Assembly (NCBI GenBank): GCA_900752785.1
Contig: CAADWP010000009.1
Coordinates: 1-32,545, forward strand
Reading direction: 5' to 3'
Length of the DNA: 32,545 nucleotides
DNA from: an uncultured Ruminococcus sp.
GTDB lineage: Bacteria; Bacillota; Clostridia; Oscillospirales; Ruminococcaceae
Under the pieces are notes generated by a model that saw only the letters and a program-made list of their open reading frames with translations, had not been told where the DNA came from and made no database searches. The translations under genes and the position numbers were made by a program. Below, one piece after another: positions 17,686-25,375 of the stretch. Position 1 is the first letter of the stretch, and each line of letters begins with the position of its first letter.

Positions 17686-18354
17686 ATGCAGCTTATTATT
17701 CTGTTAGTCATGCTCGGTTTGCCTATTTTAGCGCAGATCAATGTTACTTCAACATTCAGCAAATACAAAAAGATAAACAATTCAAGAGGCTTGACAGCCG
17801 ACCAGGTAGCCCGTCAGATACTTGACAGCAACGGTCTCACATATGTAAGGATCGAACGTATTTCCGGCAATCTTACCGATCATTACGATCCAAGCGACAA
17901 CGTGGTAAGACTTTCCGATTCGGTATACGGACAAACTTCGGTCGCTGCTATCGGCGTTGCCGCTCATGAGTGCGGTCATGCTTGTCAGCATGCTGAGGAG
18001 TACGCTCCTATTCAGGTGAGAAGCGCTTTGGTTCCTATCACAAATTTCTGTTCAAGATTCTGGTATCTTGCGTTTATTCTCGGTATATTATTGTTTGAAT
18101 CGCTTCCTCAGCTTATTTACGTTGGTATTATCATGTTTGCAGCCGTTGTGCTTTTCCAGCTTGTTACGCTTCCTGTTGAGCTTGACGCCAGCGGCAGAGC
18201 ATTAAAAACTCTTGAAAACGACGGAATTCTTGAATACAGTGAGGTTCCTCATGCTGAAAAGGTTCTCAAAGCCGCTGCTTTCACTTATGTAACTTCATTG
18301 GTAGTGTCCGTACTTCAGCTTCTCAGACTTCTTGCCGCTGCAAAGAGAAACTAA
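17686..18354 (+). CDS. Membrane zinc metallopeptidase, YugP-like
   Basis: A 222-residue integral membrane protease-like protein of the YugP family (Pfam Zn_peptidase_2). It has an N-terminal membrane helix (1-18), a cytosolic segment with the zinc motif HECGH (94-98) plus H102, then two adjacent membrane helices (about 124-163) and a C-terminal hydrophobic segment. The block LPVELDASGRA after the helices probably carries the third zinc ligand. The substrate is unknown. It sits between fmt and rsmB, where Bacillus has no such gene. ATG 17686 follows CGGAGGT; the longer upstream frame overlaps fmt. Confidence 0.9.
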   Translation: MQLIILLVMLGLPILAQINVTSTFSKYKKINNSRGLTADQVARQILDSNGLTYVRIERISGNLTDHYDPSDNVVRLSDSVYGQTSVAAIGVAAHECGHACQHAEEYAPIQVRSALVPITNFCSRFWYLAFILGILLFESLPQLIYVGIIMFAAVVLFQLVTLPVELDASGRALKTLENDGILEYSEVPHAEKVLKAAAFTYVTSLVVSVLQLLRLLAAAKRN

Positions 18355-18355
18355 G

Positions 18356-19660
18356 ATGACTGATCCACGCTATCTTGCGGTAAAGCTTCTGAATAAGACT
18401 TTTGGCAGCAATGGTTATTCAAATCTTCAATTAAGCGGCGGACTTGAAAATTCCGATATGGATATAAGGGATAAAAAACTTTGTTCGGCTCTGTATTACG
18501 GTGTTATCGAACGAAAGCTGACTCTTGATTATATTATTTGCGGACTTTCAAGCCGCCCCATTGAAAAGCTTGACAGCGCTGTGCTGAACATTCTGCGCTG
18601 TGGGATCTATCAGCTCCTTTATATGGAGACGATCCCGGACAGCGCTGCTGTGAACGAATGCGTAAGTCTTGCAAAAAAATTCTCAAAGACAAGCGCTTCC
18701 GGTCTTATAAATGCAGTTCTCCGTAATTTTATCAGGCAGGGAAAGAAGCTTTCAATGCCTCGTGATTCGATTGAGGCGGTTTCTATAAAATATTCAGTTC
18801 CAAAGGAACTTGTAGAGACTATTACGGATGACTTTGGACCGGAGCTTGCGGAAAATTTATTTTCCGACGCGCTGACTGCGCCTCCTGTTACGATCCGCAG
18901 AAATCAGCTTTTGTGTACGGAGGAAGAACTTTTTGATTCTATAGGAAAAAATTCTTTAAAACGTCTTGATTTTCCTGAAAATGCGTATACGCTCTGCGGA
19001 AGTGACGTTGCTTCATCGGAAGCTTTTAAAAGAGGTTTTTTCCACGTTCAGGATATTGCCTCTCAGCTTTGCTGTATGGCGGTCGCGCCAACTGATAAAG
19101 ATCGGATTCTTGATTTATGTGCGGCTCCGGGCGGCAAGACGTTTACTATGGCTGAGATGATGGGAGGAAAAGGCGAAGTATATGCTTTTGATCTGCATGA
19201 AAAACGTGTTGGGTTGATTAAAAAAGGAGCAGAAAGACTTTGTCTCGAAAATATCAGAGCGGCTGTCGGCGATGCTTCAAAATATAATCCTCAGCTTCCA
19301 AAGTTCACTAAAGTACTCTGTGATGTACCGTGTTCGGGCTTGGGAGCGATCCGCCGAAAGCCCGAGATCAAGTACAAGAGCCTTTCAGATTTTTCGGGAC
19401 TTCCCGAAATTCAGTACAGGATTGCCGAGAATGCTTTGAATTACCTTGAGCACGGCGGAGAGCTGATATATTCTACTTGTACTTTAAGGCGCGAAGAAAA
19501 TGACGCGGTATGCGACAGGCTTCTTGAAAATTATGGAGACGTTATTGAGGCTATAAAGCTTCCCAGCGTTCTCGGAGAGAGATTCGGCTGCCGTGCAAGT
19601 ATTTTTCCCTGTCATTTTGGCAGTGACGGATTTTATATTGCAAAATTAAGAAAACGCTGA
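18356..19660 (+). CDS. rsmB: 16S rRNA (cytosine-967-C5)-methyltransferase RsmB
   Basis: A two-part enzyme. Residues 1-130 form a NusB-like RNA-binding domain (RYLAVKLLNKTF, SAAVNECVSLAKKF), and the C-terminal part is an m5C methyltransferase. The SAM motif LDLCAAPGGKT is at 252-262, the motif IV catalytic-release cysteine in DVPCSG at 323-328 (C326) and the motif VI nucleophile in STCT at 373-376 (C375). The start at ATG 18356 gives MTDPRYLAVK and 434 residues, one base after the upstream stop. A start at 18332 would overlap the previous gene without reason. It methylates C967 of 16S rRNA. Confidence 0.95.
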   Translation: MTDPRYLAVKLLNKTFGSNGYSNLQLSGGLENSDMDIRDKKLCSALYYGVIERKLTLDYIICGLSSRPIEKLDSAVLNILRCGIYQLLYMETIPDSAAVNECVSLAKKFSKTSASGLINAVLRNFIRQGKKLSMPRDSIEAVSIKYSVPKELVETITDDFGPELAENLFSDALTAPPVTIRRNQLLCTEEELFDSIGKNSLKRLDFPENAYTLCGSDVASSEAFKRGFFHVQDIASQLCCMAVAPTDKDRILDLCAAPGGKTFTMAEMMGGKGEVYAFDLHEKRVGLIKKGAERLCLENIRAAVGDASKYNPQLPKFTKVLCDVPCSGLGAIRRKPEIKYKSLSDFSGLPEIQYRIAENALNYLEHGGELIYSTCTLRREENDAVCDRLLENYGDVIEAIKLPSVLGERFGCRASIFPCHFGSDGFYIAKLRKR

Positions 19661-19677
19661 AACGGAGGTCGAAGCAA

Positions 19678-20721
19678 TTGGAAAAGACAGATATTCTCAG
19701 TCTCAGTCTTGAAGAACTGGAAAGCGCCCTTGTTGACTTGGGTGAGAAAAAATTCAGGGCAAGACAGATCTTTCAGTGGATTCATGCAAAAAGAGTACTT
19801 GAATTCGACAAAATGACTGATATATCTGTGCAATTGCGGCAAACTCTAAGCGAAAAATTTTGTGCAAATGGACTATTTATGCATAAAAGACTTGAATCCT
19901 CTATAGATAATACGGTAAAATATCTATATAAGCTTCACGACGGCAATTTTGTAGAGACTGTTCTGATGGAATACAGCTATGGTTACAGCATATGTATATC
20001 GACTCAGGTCGGCTGTAAAATGGGATGCCGATTCTGTGCTTCGGCTATCGCGGGATATGTAAGGGATCTTGAGCCGTCGGAAATGCTTATGCAGATTTAC
20101 GAAACAGAAAGAGACAAGGGCGTGCGGGTCTCCGGTGTTGTGCTAATGGGGATCGGTGAACCGCTCGACAATTATGACAATGTTGTAAAATTTTTGGGGC
20201 TTCTCTCGGCTAAAGATGGGAATAATCTGAGCCTCAGGCACGTTTCGCTTTCTACCTGTGGAATTGTTCCCAAAATATACGAGCTTGCCGAGCTTCGCCT
20301 GGGACTTACTCTGTCGGTTTCGCTTCATTGTGCAGATAACGACAAAAGAAGCGAAATAATGCCGGTGAACAGGACATATAATATAAACAGGCTGATAGAG
20401 GCGTGCCGCCGGTATATTGAAAAGACAGGGCGTCGAGTGACATTTGAATACGCTGTTATTGACAGCGTGAATTCTTCGGAAGCGGACGCTGACAGACTTG
20501 CGGCTCTGCTGAAAGGCATGAATTGTCATGTAAACCTTATACCTGTAAATAATGTAAAGGAAAGAAATTATCATACGGCGCGTTCGGGAGTGGCGGAATT
20601 TGCTAAGCGTCTCGAAAAGCGCGGAATAAACGTTACCGTGAGAAGAACTCTCGGAAGCGATATAGAGGCTGCGTGCGGTCAGCTTAGGCGTGACGCGGCA
20701 GATCATAATAAAGCAGAATAG
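19678..20721 (+). CDS. rlmN: Dual-specificity 23S rRNA/tRNA adenosine-C2 methyltransferase RlmN
   Basis: A radical SAM enzyme that makes m2A2503 in 23S rRNA and m2A37 in tRNAs. The [4Fe-4S] motif C-x3-C-x2-C (C113, C117, C120 in QVGCKMGCRFCAS) is complete, as are both mechanistic cysteines (C106 in SICIS and C333 in EAACGQL). N-terminal residues 1-60 form the usual HhH-like RNA-binding domain. Initiation is at TTG 19678 with GGAGG at 19664-19668. The 347-residue length is typical. This is RlmN rather than Cfr: it sits in the conserved rsmB-rlmN-PP2C order. Confidence 0.96.
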   Translation: MEKTDILSLSLEELESALVDLGEKKFRARQIFQWIHAKRVLEFDKMTDISVQLRQTLSEKFCANGLFMHKRLESSIDNTVKYLYKLHDGNFVETVLMEYSYGYSICISTQVGCKMGCRFCASAIAGYVRDLEPSEMLMQIYETERDKGVRVSGVVLMGIGEPLDNYDNVVKFLGLLSAKDGNNLSLRHVSLSTCGIVPKIYELAELRLGLTLSVSLHCADNDKRSEIMPVNRTYNINRLIEACRRYIEKTGRRVTFEYAVIDSVNSSEADADRLAALLKGMNCHVNLIPVNNVKERNYHTARSGVAEFAKRLEKRGINVTVRRTLGSDIEAACGQLRRDAADHNKAE

Positions 20722-20732
20722 GAGGCGGAAAA

Positions 20733-21458
20733 TTGAGGTACAGATTTGGGACGGATATAGGTCTTCGGCGTGAGGAAAATCAGGACGCTGTGAGATGCGA
20801 ATATTTCGGGCATAATATTCTTGCAGCCGTATGCGACGGTATGGGAGGCGAAAGAGCAGGCAAGGAAGCCAGTGCTATTGCCATAAGTGAATTTTTTCAG
20901 CGGTTTTCCGCAGGTTACTCCGAAAGTTTAGGAGATGAGGAGATACGCAAGCTGCTTATAGCCTCAGTTTCCGCAGCCAACTCGGTCATATATACAAGGG
21001 CAAGGCTGGATTTTAAAAATTTCGGCATGGGAACGACATGTGTTGCGGCCTTTGTCAATAGAAAAAAAGCTTTTATCGTAAATGTCGGCGACAGCCGTGC
21101 ATATCTTATTTCGGACGGTGGATTGCAAAAGATCACTACCGACCATAATGTTTCTACCCTTCTTTATGAGCAGGGCAAGATCACGGAGGAAGAAAAGGAG
21201 ACTCATCCTCAGAAGCATATGCTTGTAAGGGCAGTGGGTGTTGAAAAAACCGTCCTTACCGATACTTTTATACTTGATTATGAAGATAAGATCAGTCTGC
21301 TGCTATGCTCCGACGGATTGTCGGGTTACTGCGGCGATGATGAAATATATGACGTTATCTTGAAAGCTCCTTTCGATAATGTCGCTGAAGAACTCATTGA
21401 CCTCGCTCTGAGTAAGGGCGGACGCGACAATGTTACTGTTGCGATAATTTCCGATTAA
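20733..21458 (+). CDS. prpC: PP2C-family Ser/Thr protein phosphatase (PrpC/Stp)
   Basis: A metal-dependent phosphatase that reverses the action of the PASTA kinase encoded next to it. The 241 residues hold all PP2C motifs: D8 and NQD (16-18), DGMGGE (35-40), VGDSRAY, CSDGLSGY and GGRDNV, which coordinate the Mn/Mg centre. There is no membrane segment, so it is cytosolic. Initiation is at TTG 20733, with GGAGG (20721-20725) that begins at the last base of the rlmN stop. The 59-base gap to the kinase gene contains a GC-rich palindrome. Confidence 0.95.
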   Translation: MRYRFGTDIGLRREENQDAVRCEYFGHNILAAVCDGMGGERAGKEASAIAISEFFQRFSAGYSESLGDEEIRKLLIASVSAANSVIYTRARLDFKNFGMGTTCVAAFVNRKKAFIVNVGDSRAYLISDGGLQKITTDHNVSTLLYEQGKITEEEKETHPQKHMLVRAVGVEKTVLTDTFILDYEDKISLLLCSDGLSGYCGDDEIYDVILKAPFDNVAEELIDLALSKGGRDNVTVAIISD

Positions 21459-21517
21459 CCAATAAGTAAGACGCCGACGTCGCCTGCGGCAGAGGCTTCA
21501 TCTCAGGAGGAAACAGA

Positions 21518-23809
21518 ATGGACAAGAATATTGGCAAAAAGCTTGACGGCAGATATGAAATAACAGAGCTTATCGGCGTCGGCGGCATGGCTGAGGTCTA
21601 TAAGGGTGTTGATGTTATTGATAACAAGACCGTTGCCATTAAGATCCTTAAAAAGGAATACGCCGAGAACGAGGAATTTTTGCGGCGTTTCAGAAATGAA
21701 TCAAAGGCGATCGCAGTGCTTTCGCATCCGAATATTGTAAAGATCTATGATGTCGGATTTTCGGAAAAGATTCAGTATATCGTTATGGAATATATTGACG
21801 GAATTACCCTAAAGGAGTATATTGAGGAGGAAAGAGTTCTGACCTGGAAGGATACAGTTCACTTCGTTATCCAGATTCTCCGTGCGCTTCAGCATGCTCA
21901 TGATAAGGGGATAGTTCATCGCGATATAAAGCCGCAGAACATTATGATGTTCACTGACGGTACTATTAAGGTCATGGATTTCGGCATCGCGAAGTTTGCC
22001 AGGGAGGATGGAAAGACAGCTACCGATCAGGCTATCGGAAGTGTGCATTATATCAGTCCGGAGCAGGCAAGCGGTAACGTTACCGATGCAAAAAGCGATA
22101 TTTACTCCGTCGGCGCGATGATGTACGAAATGCTTACCGGAAGAAAGCCATTTGACAGTGATAATCCGGTAGCTATAGCCGTTATGCATATGCATGATAT
22201 TCCCGAAAGACCCAAAGCTATAAATTCGGATATCCCTGACGGTCTGGAGGAGATCGTTCTACGTGCAATGGAGAAGGCTCCCGAGGACAGATACGGCACT
22301 ACAGCCGAGATGATAAGCGATATAGAGGCGTTTAAGAACGATCCTACGATCTCATTCGGCTATTACCGCGAGGAGAATGAGGTTAGCGAGGATACAAAAT
22401 ATTTCAGTACGCCCGCGTCTGTGGGCGGCGATGTTCAGTCTGAAACTCCCGAAGAGGTAGAGAGTGCCTATGCCGCAAAGGCTCCGGCTTATGCCGCAGC
22501 AGGAAGTGCGGCAGCGTCGTCGGCAATGTATCAGGCAAATGCTTCTCAGCGTTATCCTCAGCAGCCTCCTTACAATAATGGGGACTACTATGATGACGAG
22601 GATGATGAGGACGAAGAAGAGCGCTCGTCTCTTGTCGTTCCTGTTCTGACGGCTATTGTTGTTGTTGTTATTATTGTTGCTGTAATTTTTGTTGCAATGC
22701 TTCTCAAGGATCTTCTTACGGGCAGCGAGAAAAAGGGCGATTATGAAATGCCTGATTTTTACAATAAGCCTTATGCAGACGCTTACAGCGAATATAACAA
22801 TACTATTCGATTTGAGGTTGTCGGATCTGAGTATACCGAGCTTGAAGAAAACAGAATAATCTGGCAGAGTATCGAGCCGAATACGCCGTTCAACAAAGGA
22901 GATACGCTTAAAGTAAAAATAAGCAAGGGGCAGGAAGAAGTTGAAGTGCCAAAGGTAAGTAATGTAAATGTTGAACTTGCCAAAGAGCAGCTCAGACAGC
23001 GCGGACTTGAGGCGGATGTCAGATCGAAGCCTCATTCGACTATTGAAAAGGGGTATGTAATTGAATCCGATCCCAAGGAAGGAACTGTCGTTAAAAAAGG
23101 TGAGACGATTCTGCTTTATGTCAGCATGGGCGAAGACGCCGGTCAGATCACTGTAGAAAAGTATGTCGGCATGAATCTTGAGGATGCAAGCAAAGCGGCA
23201 AGCTACAGAGGTCTTACGGTAAAGACTGAAAATAAACCTTCCTACGAAAAAGAAGGTAAGGTTGTCGAGCAGAGCATTGAACCGGGCGAAAAGGTAGAAA
23301 AGGGTACAGAGATTATCTTGTATTACAGCGACGGTACAACTCCTGACGGCGAAATTCCATTCAGAATAATATTCCCGGGTCAAGCTTCCGGACGATTTAT
23401 GATTGATTTTGTTCTTGTCGGTGAGGACGGTCAGAAGAATATTGCAACATCCAAGAGCGTAATTCTTCCCGAAATGGGCGATATAACGGAGAATATCAAG
23501 GGCTCCGGCGAAAGCGTCGAGGTAACCGTGATAATCACTAATTCAAGCAATGGTCAGAAGGCTACCCTTGGAATATATAACTTTAATTTTGCAGAGCAGA
23601 AAGTAACGCCCAGAGAAGAAAATATTGAGGCTGCAATGAGGGCTATCGGCGGAATTCCCGAACCGACGACAGAGCCTCCAACAGACCCCCCTGTTGTTAC
23701 TACAACAGAGCCACCTACGGAACCTCCTGTTACCACAACAGAGTATGTCGATCCGTGGACAGATGGAAACCAAGGCGGCTTTGGAGACGGCGAGTACGGA
23801 CAGCAATGA
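21518..23809 (+). CDS. prkC: Membrane Ser/Thr protein kinase with PASTA domains (PrkC/PknB/Stk type)
   Basis: Senses muropeptides or lipid II through extracellular PASTA domains and phosphorylates cell-wall, division and translation targets. In order: kinase domain (residues 10-280; glycine loop IGVGGMAEV, K42, HRDIKPQN 134-141, DFG 154-156), an Ala-rich then acidic juxtamembrane linker (315-369), one membrane helix (about 371-398), three PASTA domains (about 408-471, 474-538, 541-606), an extra predicted beta-rich domain (611-705), and a Thr/Pro repeat tail (713-741) ending in a Gly-rich stretch. The AGGAGG site is at 21505-21510. The stop overlaps the rsgA start (ATGA). Confidence 0.96.
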   Translation: MDKNIGKKLDGRYEITELIGVGGMAEVYKGVDVIDNKTVAIKILKKEYAENEEFLRRFRNESKAIAVLSHPNIVKIYDVGFSEKIQYIVMEYIDGITLKEYIEEERVLTWKDTVHFVIQILRALQHAHDKGIVHRDIKPQNIMMFTDGTIKVMDFGIAKFAREDGKTATDQAIGSVHYISPEQASGNVTDAKSDIYSVGAMMYEMLTGRKPFDSDNPVAIAVMHMHDIPERPKAINSDIPDGLEEIVLRAMEKAPEDRYGTTAEMISDIEAFKNDPTISFGYYREENEVSEDTKYFSTPASVGGDVQSETPEEVESAYAAKAPAYAAAGSAAASSAMYQANASQRYPQQPPYNNGDYYDDEDDEDEEERSSLVVPVLTAIVVVVIIVAVIFVAMLLKDLLTGSEKKGDYEMPDFYNKPYADAYSEYNNTIRFEVVGSEYTELEENRIIWQSIEPNTPFNKGDTLKVKISKGQEEVEVPKVSNVNVELAKEQLRQRGLEADVRSKPHSTIEKGYVIESDPKEGTVVKKGETILLYVSMGEDAGQITVEKYVGMNLEDASKAASYRGLTVKTENKPSYEKEGKVVEQSIEPGEKVEKGTEIILYYSDGTTPDGEIPFRIIFPGQASGRFMIDFVLVGEDGQKNIATSKSVILPEMGDITENIKGSGESVEVTVIITNSSNGQKATLGIYNFNFAEQKVTPREENIEAAMRAIGGIPEPTTEPPTDPPVVTTTEPPTEPPVTTTEYVDPWTDGNQGGFGDGEYGQQ
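23669..23737 (+). repeat. Thr/Pro/Glu tandem repeat in the kinase tail
   Basis: Two imperfect tandem units, TEPPTDPPVVTT and TEPPTEPPVTT (36 and 33 bp), encode residues 718-740 of the PASTA kinase, followed by the beginning of a third (TE). The composition fits an extended linker threading through peptidoglycan. Such repeats vary in copy number between strains. Confidence 0.8.
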
Positions 23810-24684
23810 GTCATGGAGTTTTCAGCGGAATCATAACAAAATGTATAGGGGGACTCTACACTGTAGAGTCCCCTGACGGTATATATGAATGTAAGGCAAG
23901 AGGTATTTTCCGCAACAGAGGGATATCTCCCTGCGCCGGTGACAGAGTCGCGATCAATAACGGGGTAATAACTGAGGTCGCCGAGCGAAAAAACTGTATA
24001 ATTCGTCCCCCTCTTGCTAATCTCGATCAGCTTGTTTTTGTTGTTTCTACTTGCAGTCCTTCTCCTAATTTTTTGCTTTTGGACAAGTTTATTGCTATTG
24101 CTGAGTATAAGGGCATTACGCCTATTATCGTTGTTACAAAGGCTGATCTTGGAGACAGCAGGGATATATGCGAGATATACGGTAGGATCGGAATTGATGT
24201 TTATATTGCGGATTACTCCGATTCTGCCTCCATTGAGGCTGTAAAAAAGCTTTTGTACGGGAAAATAAGCGCGTTTACAGGAAATTCAGGCGTTGGGAAG
24301 TCAACGCTTCTTAATGCTGTTGATCCGACTCTGAATATTCCTACGGCCGGGATAAGTGAAAAACTTGGCAGAGGCAGGCATACTACTCGTCATGCGGAGC
24401 TGTACAGGCTTGACGAAGGAGGATATATTGCGGATACTCCCGGCTTTTCGACATTTGATACGAATCGCTATGAAATTATCCGCAAGGAGGAGCTGGCGGA
24501 TTGCTTCCGTGAATTTGGAGAATTTACTGAGAGCTGCCGTTTTAAAGACTGCTCTCATACCTGTGAAAACGGCTGTGCCGTGCTTGAAGCGCTTGACAGA
24601 GGCATGATCTCGGCGAGCCGTCATGCGAGCTACCGTTCTATGTACGATGAAGCCAAACTGCTTAAAGAATGGGAATTAAAATGA
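23806..24684 (+). CDS. rsgA: Ribosome small-subunit-dependent GTPase RsgA (YloQ/EngC)
   Basis: A circularly permuted GTPase that checks late 30S maturation. It has an N-terminal OB fold (about 1-65), then G4 TKAD (111-114), G1 GNSGVGKST (159-167) and G3 DTPG (210-213) in the permuted order, and a C-terminal zinc motif C244, C249, H251, C257. In Bacillus the PASTA kinase phosphorylates this protein, consistent with their adjacency. I choose ATG 23806, which overlaps the kinase stop as ATGA and gives 292 residues, the family size; a frame extension to 23755 lies within the kinase gene. Confidence 0.95.
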   Translation: MSHGVFSGIITKCIGGLYTVESPDGIYECKARGIFRNRGISPCAGDRVAINNGVITEVAERKNCIIRPPLANLDQLVFVVSTCSPSPNFLLLDKFIAIAEYKGITPIIVVTKADLGDSRDICEIYGRIGIDVYIADYSDSASIEAVKKLLYGKISAFTGNSGVGKSTLLNAVDPTLNIPTAGISEKLGRGRHTTRHAELYRLDEGGYIADTPGFSTFDTNRYEIIRKEELADCFREFGEFTESCRFKDCSHTCENGCAVLEALDRGMISASRHASYRSMYDEAKLLKEWELK

Positions 24685-25301
24685 AGATATGCAGAATTTT
24701 TGCCGGAGGCGATATCGGCAGCAAATGTATAAAAGTAAATAAAGACGATCTTGTGATCTGTGCGGACGGAGGCTATGCTGCTGCATTGAAAATGGGAATT
24801 GTTCCCGATCTGATTGTAGGAGATTTCGATTCATATTCAGGCGAGCTGCCCGAAAATATCGAGATTCTACGCAGTATTCCCGAAAAGGATGATACCGATA
24901 CGCTTCTTGCAATAAAAACAGCTATAGACAGAAGGGCTTCGACGATTATAATATACGGTGCAATGGGCGGACGTTTTGATCATACCTTTGCAAATATCCA
25001 GTGTCTTTCTTATATACACGGCCACGGCTGTACAGGTTTTATTGAAGACGATAATAATATTATTACTCTCTGCGGTATGGGCGAGCATCGCTTCCCATAT
25101 ATTAAGGGGTGGTATTTTTCGGTGTTTGCCTTAACGGATACGGCTCATATTGAGAGTATGACGGGAGTGAAATATCCGCTGTCAGATTATCCTATGACGG
25201 GAAGCTTTCCTATCGGTGTGAGCAACGAAATAACGGATCTTGAAGCTGTGCTGAAAATAAAAAGCGGACTGGCGCTTATAGTTCGCTCACGCAGATTATA
25301 A
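24681..25301 (+). CDS. thiN: Thiamine pyrophosphokinase
   Basis: Converts thiamine and ATP to thiamine pyrophosphate. The N-terminal catalytic domain shows CADGGYAAALKMGIVPDLIVGDFDS (motif halves at about residues 29-53) and the ATP/metal segment EKDDTDTLLA, then GAMGGRFDHT, all classic for the family. The C-terminal beta domain (about 120-200) binds thiamine and contains GVKYPL. ATG 24681 overlaps the rsgA stop as ATGA and yields 206 residues; ATG 24669 is in frame but lies within rsgA. In Bacillus rpe separates the two genes; here it does not. Confidence 0.95.
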   Translation: MKICRIFAGGDIGSKCIKVNKDDLVICADGGYAAALKMGIVPDLIVGDFDSYSGELPENIEILRSIPEKDDTDTLLAIKTAIDRRASTIIIYGAMGGRFDHTFANIQCLSYIHGHGCTGFIEDDNNIITLCGMGEHRFPYIKGWYFSVFALTDTAHIESMTGVKYPLSDYPMTGSFPIGVSNEITDLEAVLKIKSGLALIVRSRRL

Positions 25302-25305
25302 GAAT

Positions 25306-25346
25306 AAGGGAACGTCCTGAAACCGAGGACGTTCCCTTTAATTTTT
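25306..25346 (+). terminator. Intrinsic terminator after thiN, possibly bidirectional
   Basis: A perfect 13-bp stem (AAGGGAACGTCCT / AGGACGTTCCCTT) with a seven-base loop spans 25306-25338, followed by TTTAATTTTT. It lies between two convergent genes, thiN (+) and the AraC regulator (-). On the minus strand the stem is followed by a weaker TTATTCTTAT, so it may end both transcripts. Confidence 0.93.
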
Positions 25347-25375
25347 ACCAAAATCATGCTCGAAAATCTGTATGT

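Noticed and set aside
20143..20706. 187-codon minus-strand open frame opposite rlmN
   Set aside because: Antisense to a radical SAM enzyme with all motifs intact; the shadow translation is unrecognisable.
22352..23383. 343-codon minus-strand open frame opposite the PASTA kinase
   Set aside because: Low-complexity translation with runs of asparagine (mirror of GTT repeats for the membrane helix). It is antisense to a well-supported gene.
25302..25375. spoVM-like small gene after thiN, as in Bacillus
   Set aside because: The 74-base gap is filled by the terminator stem, with no small hydrophobic-helix ORF.
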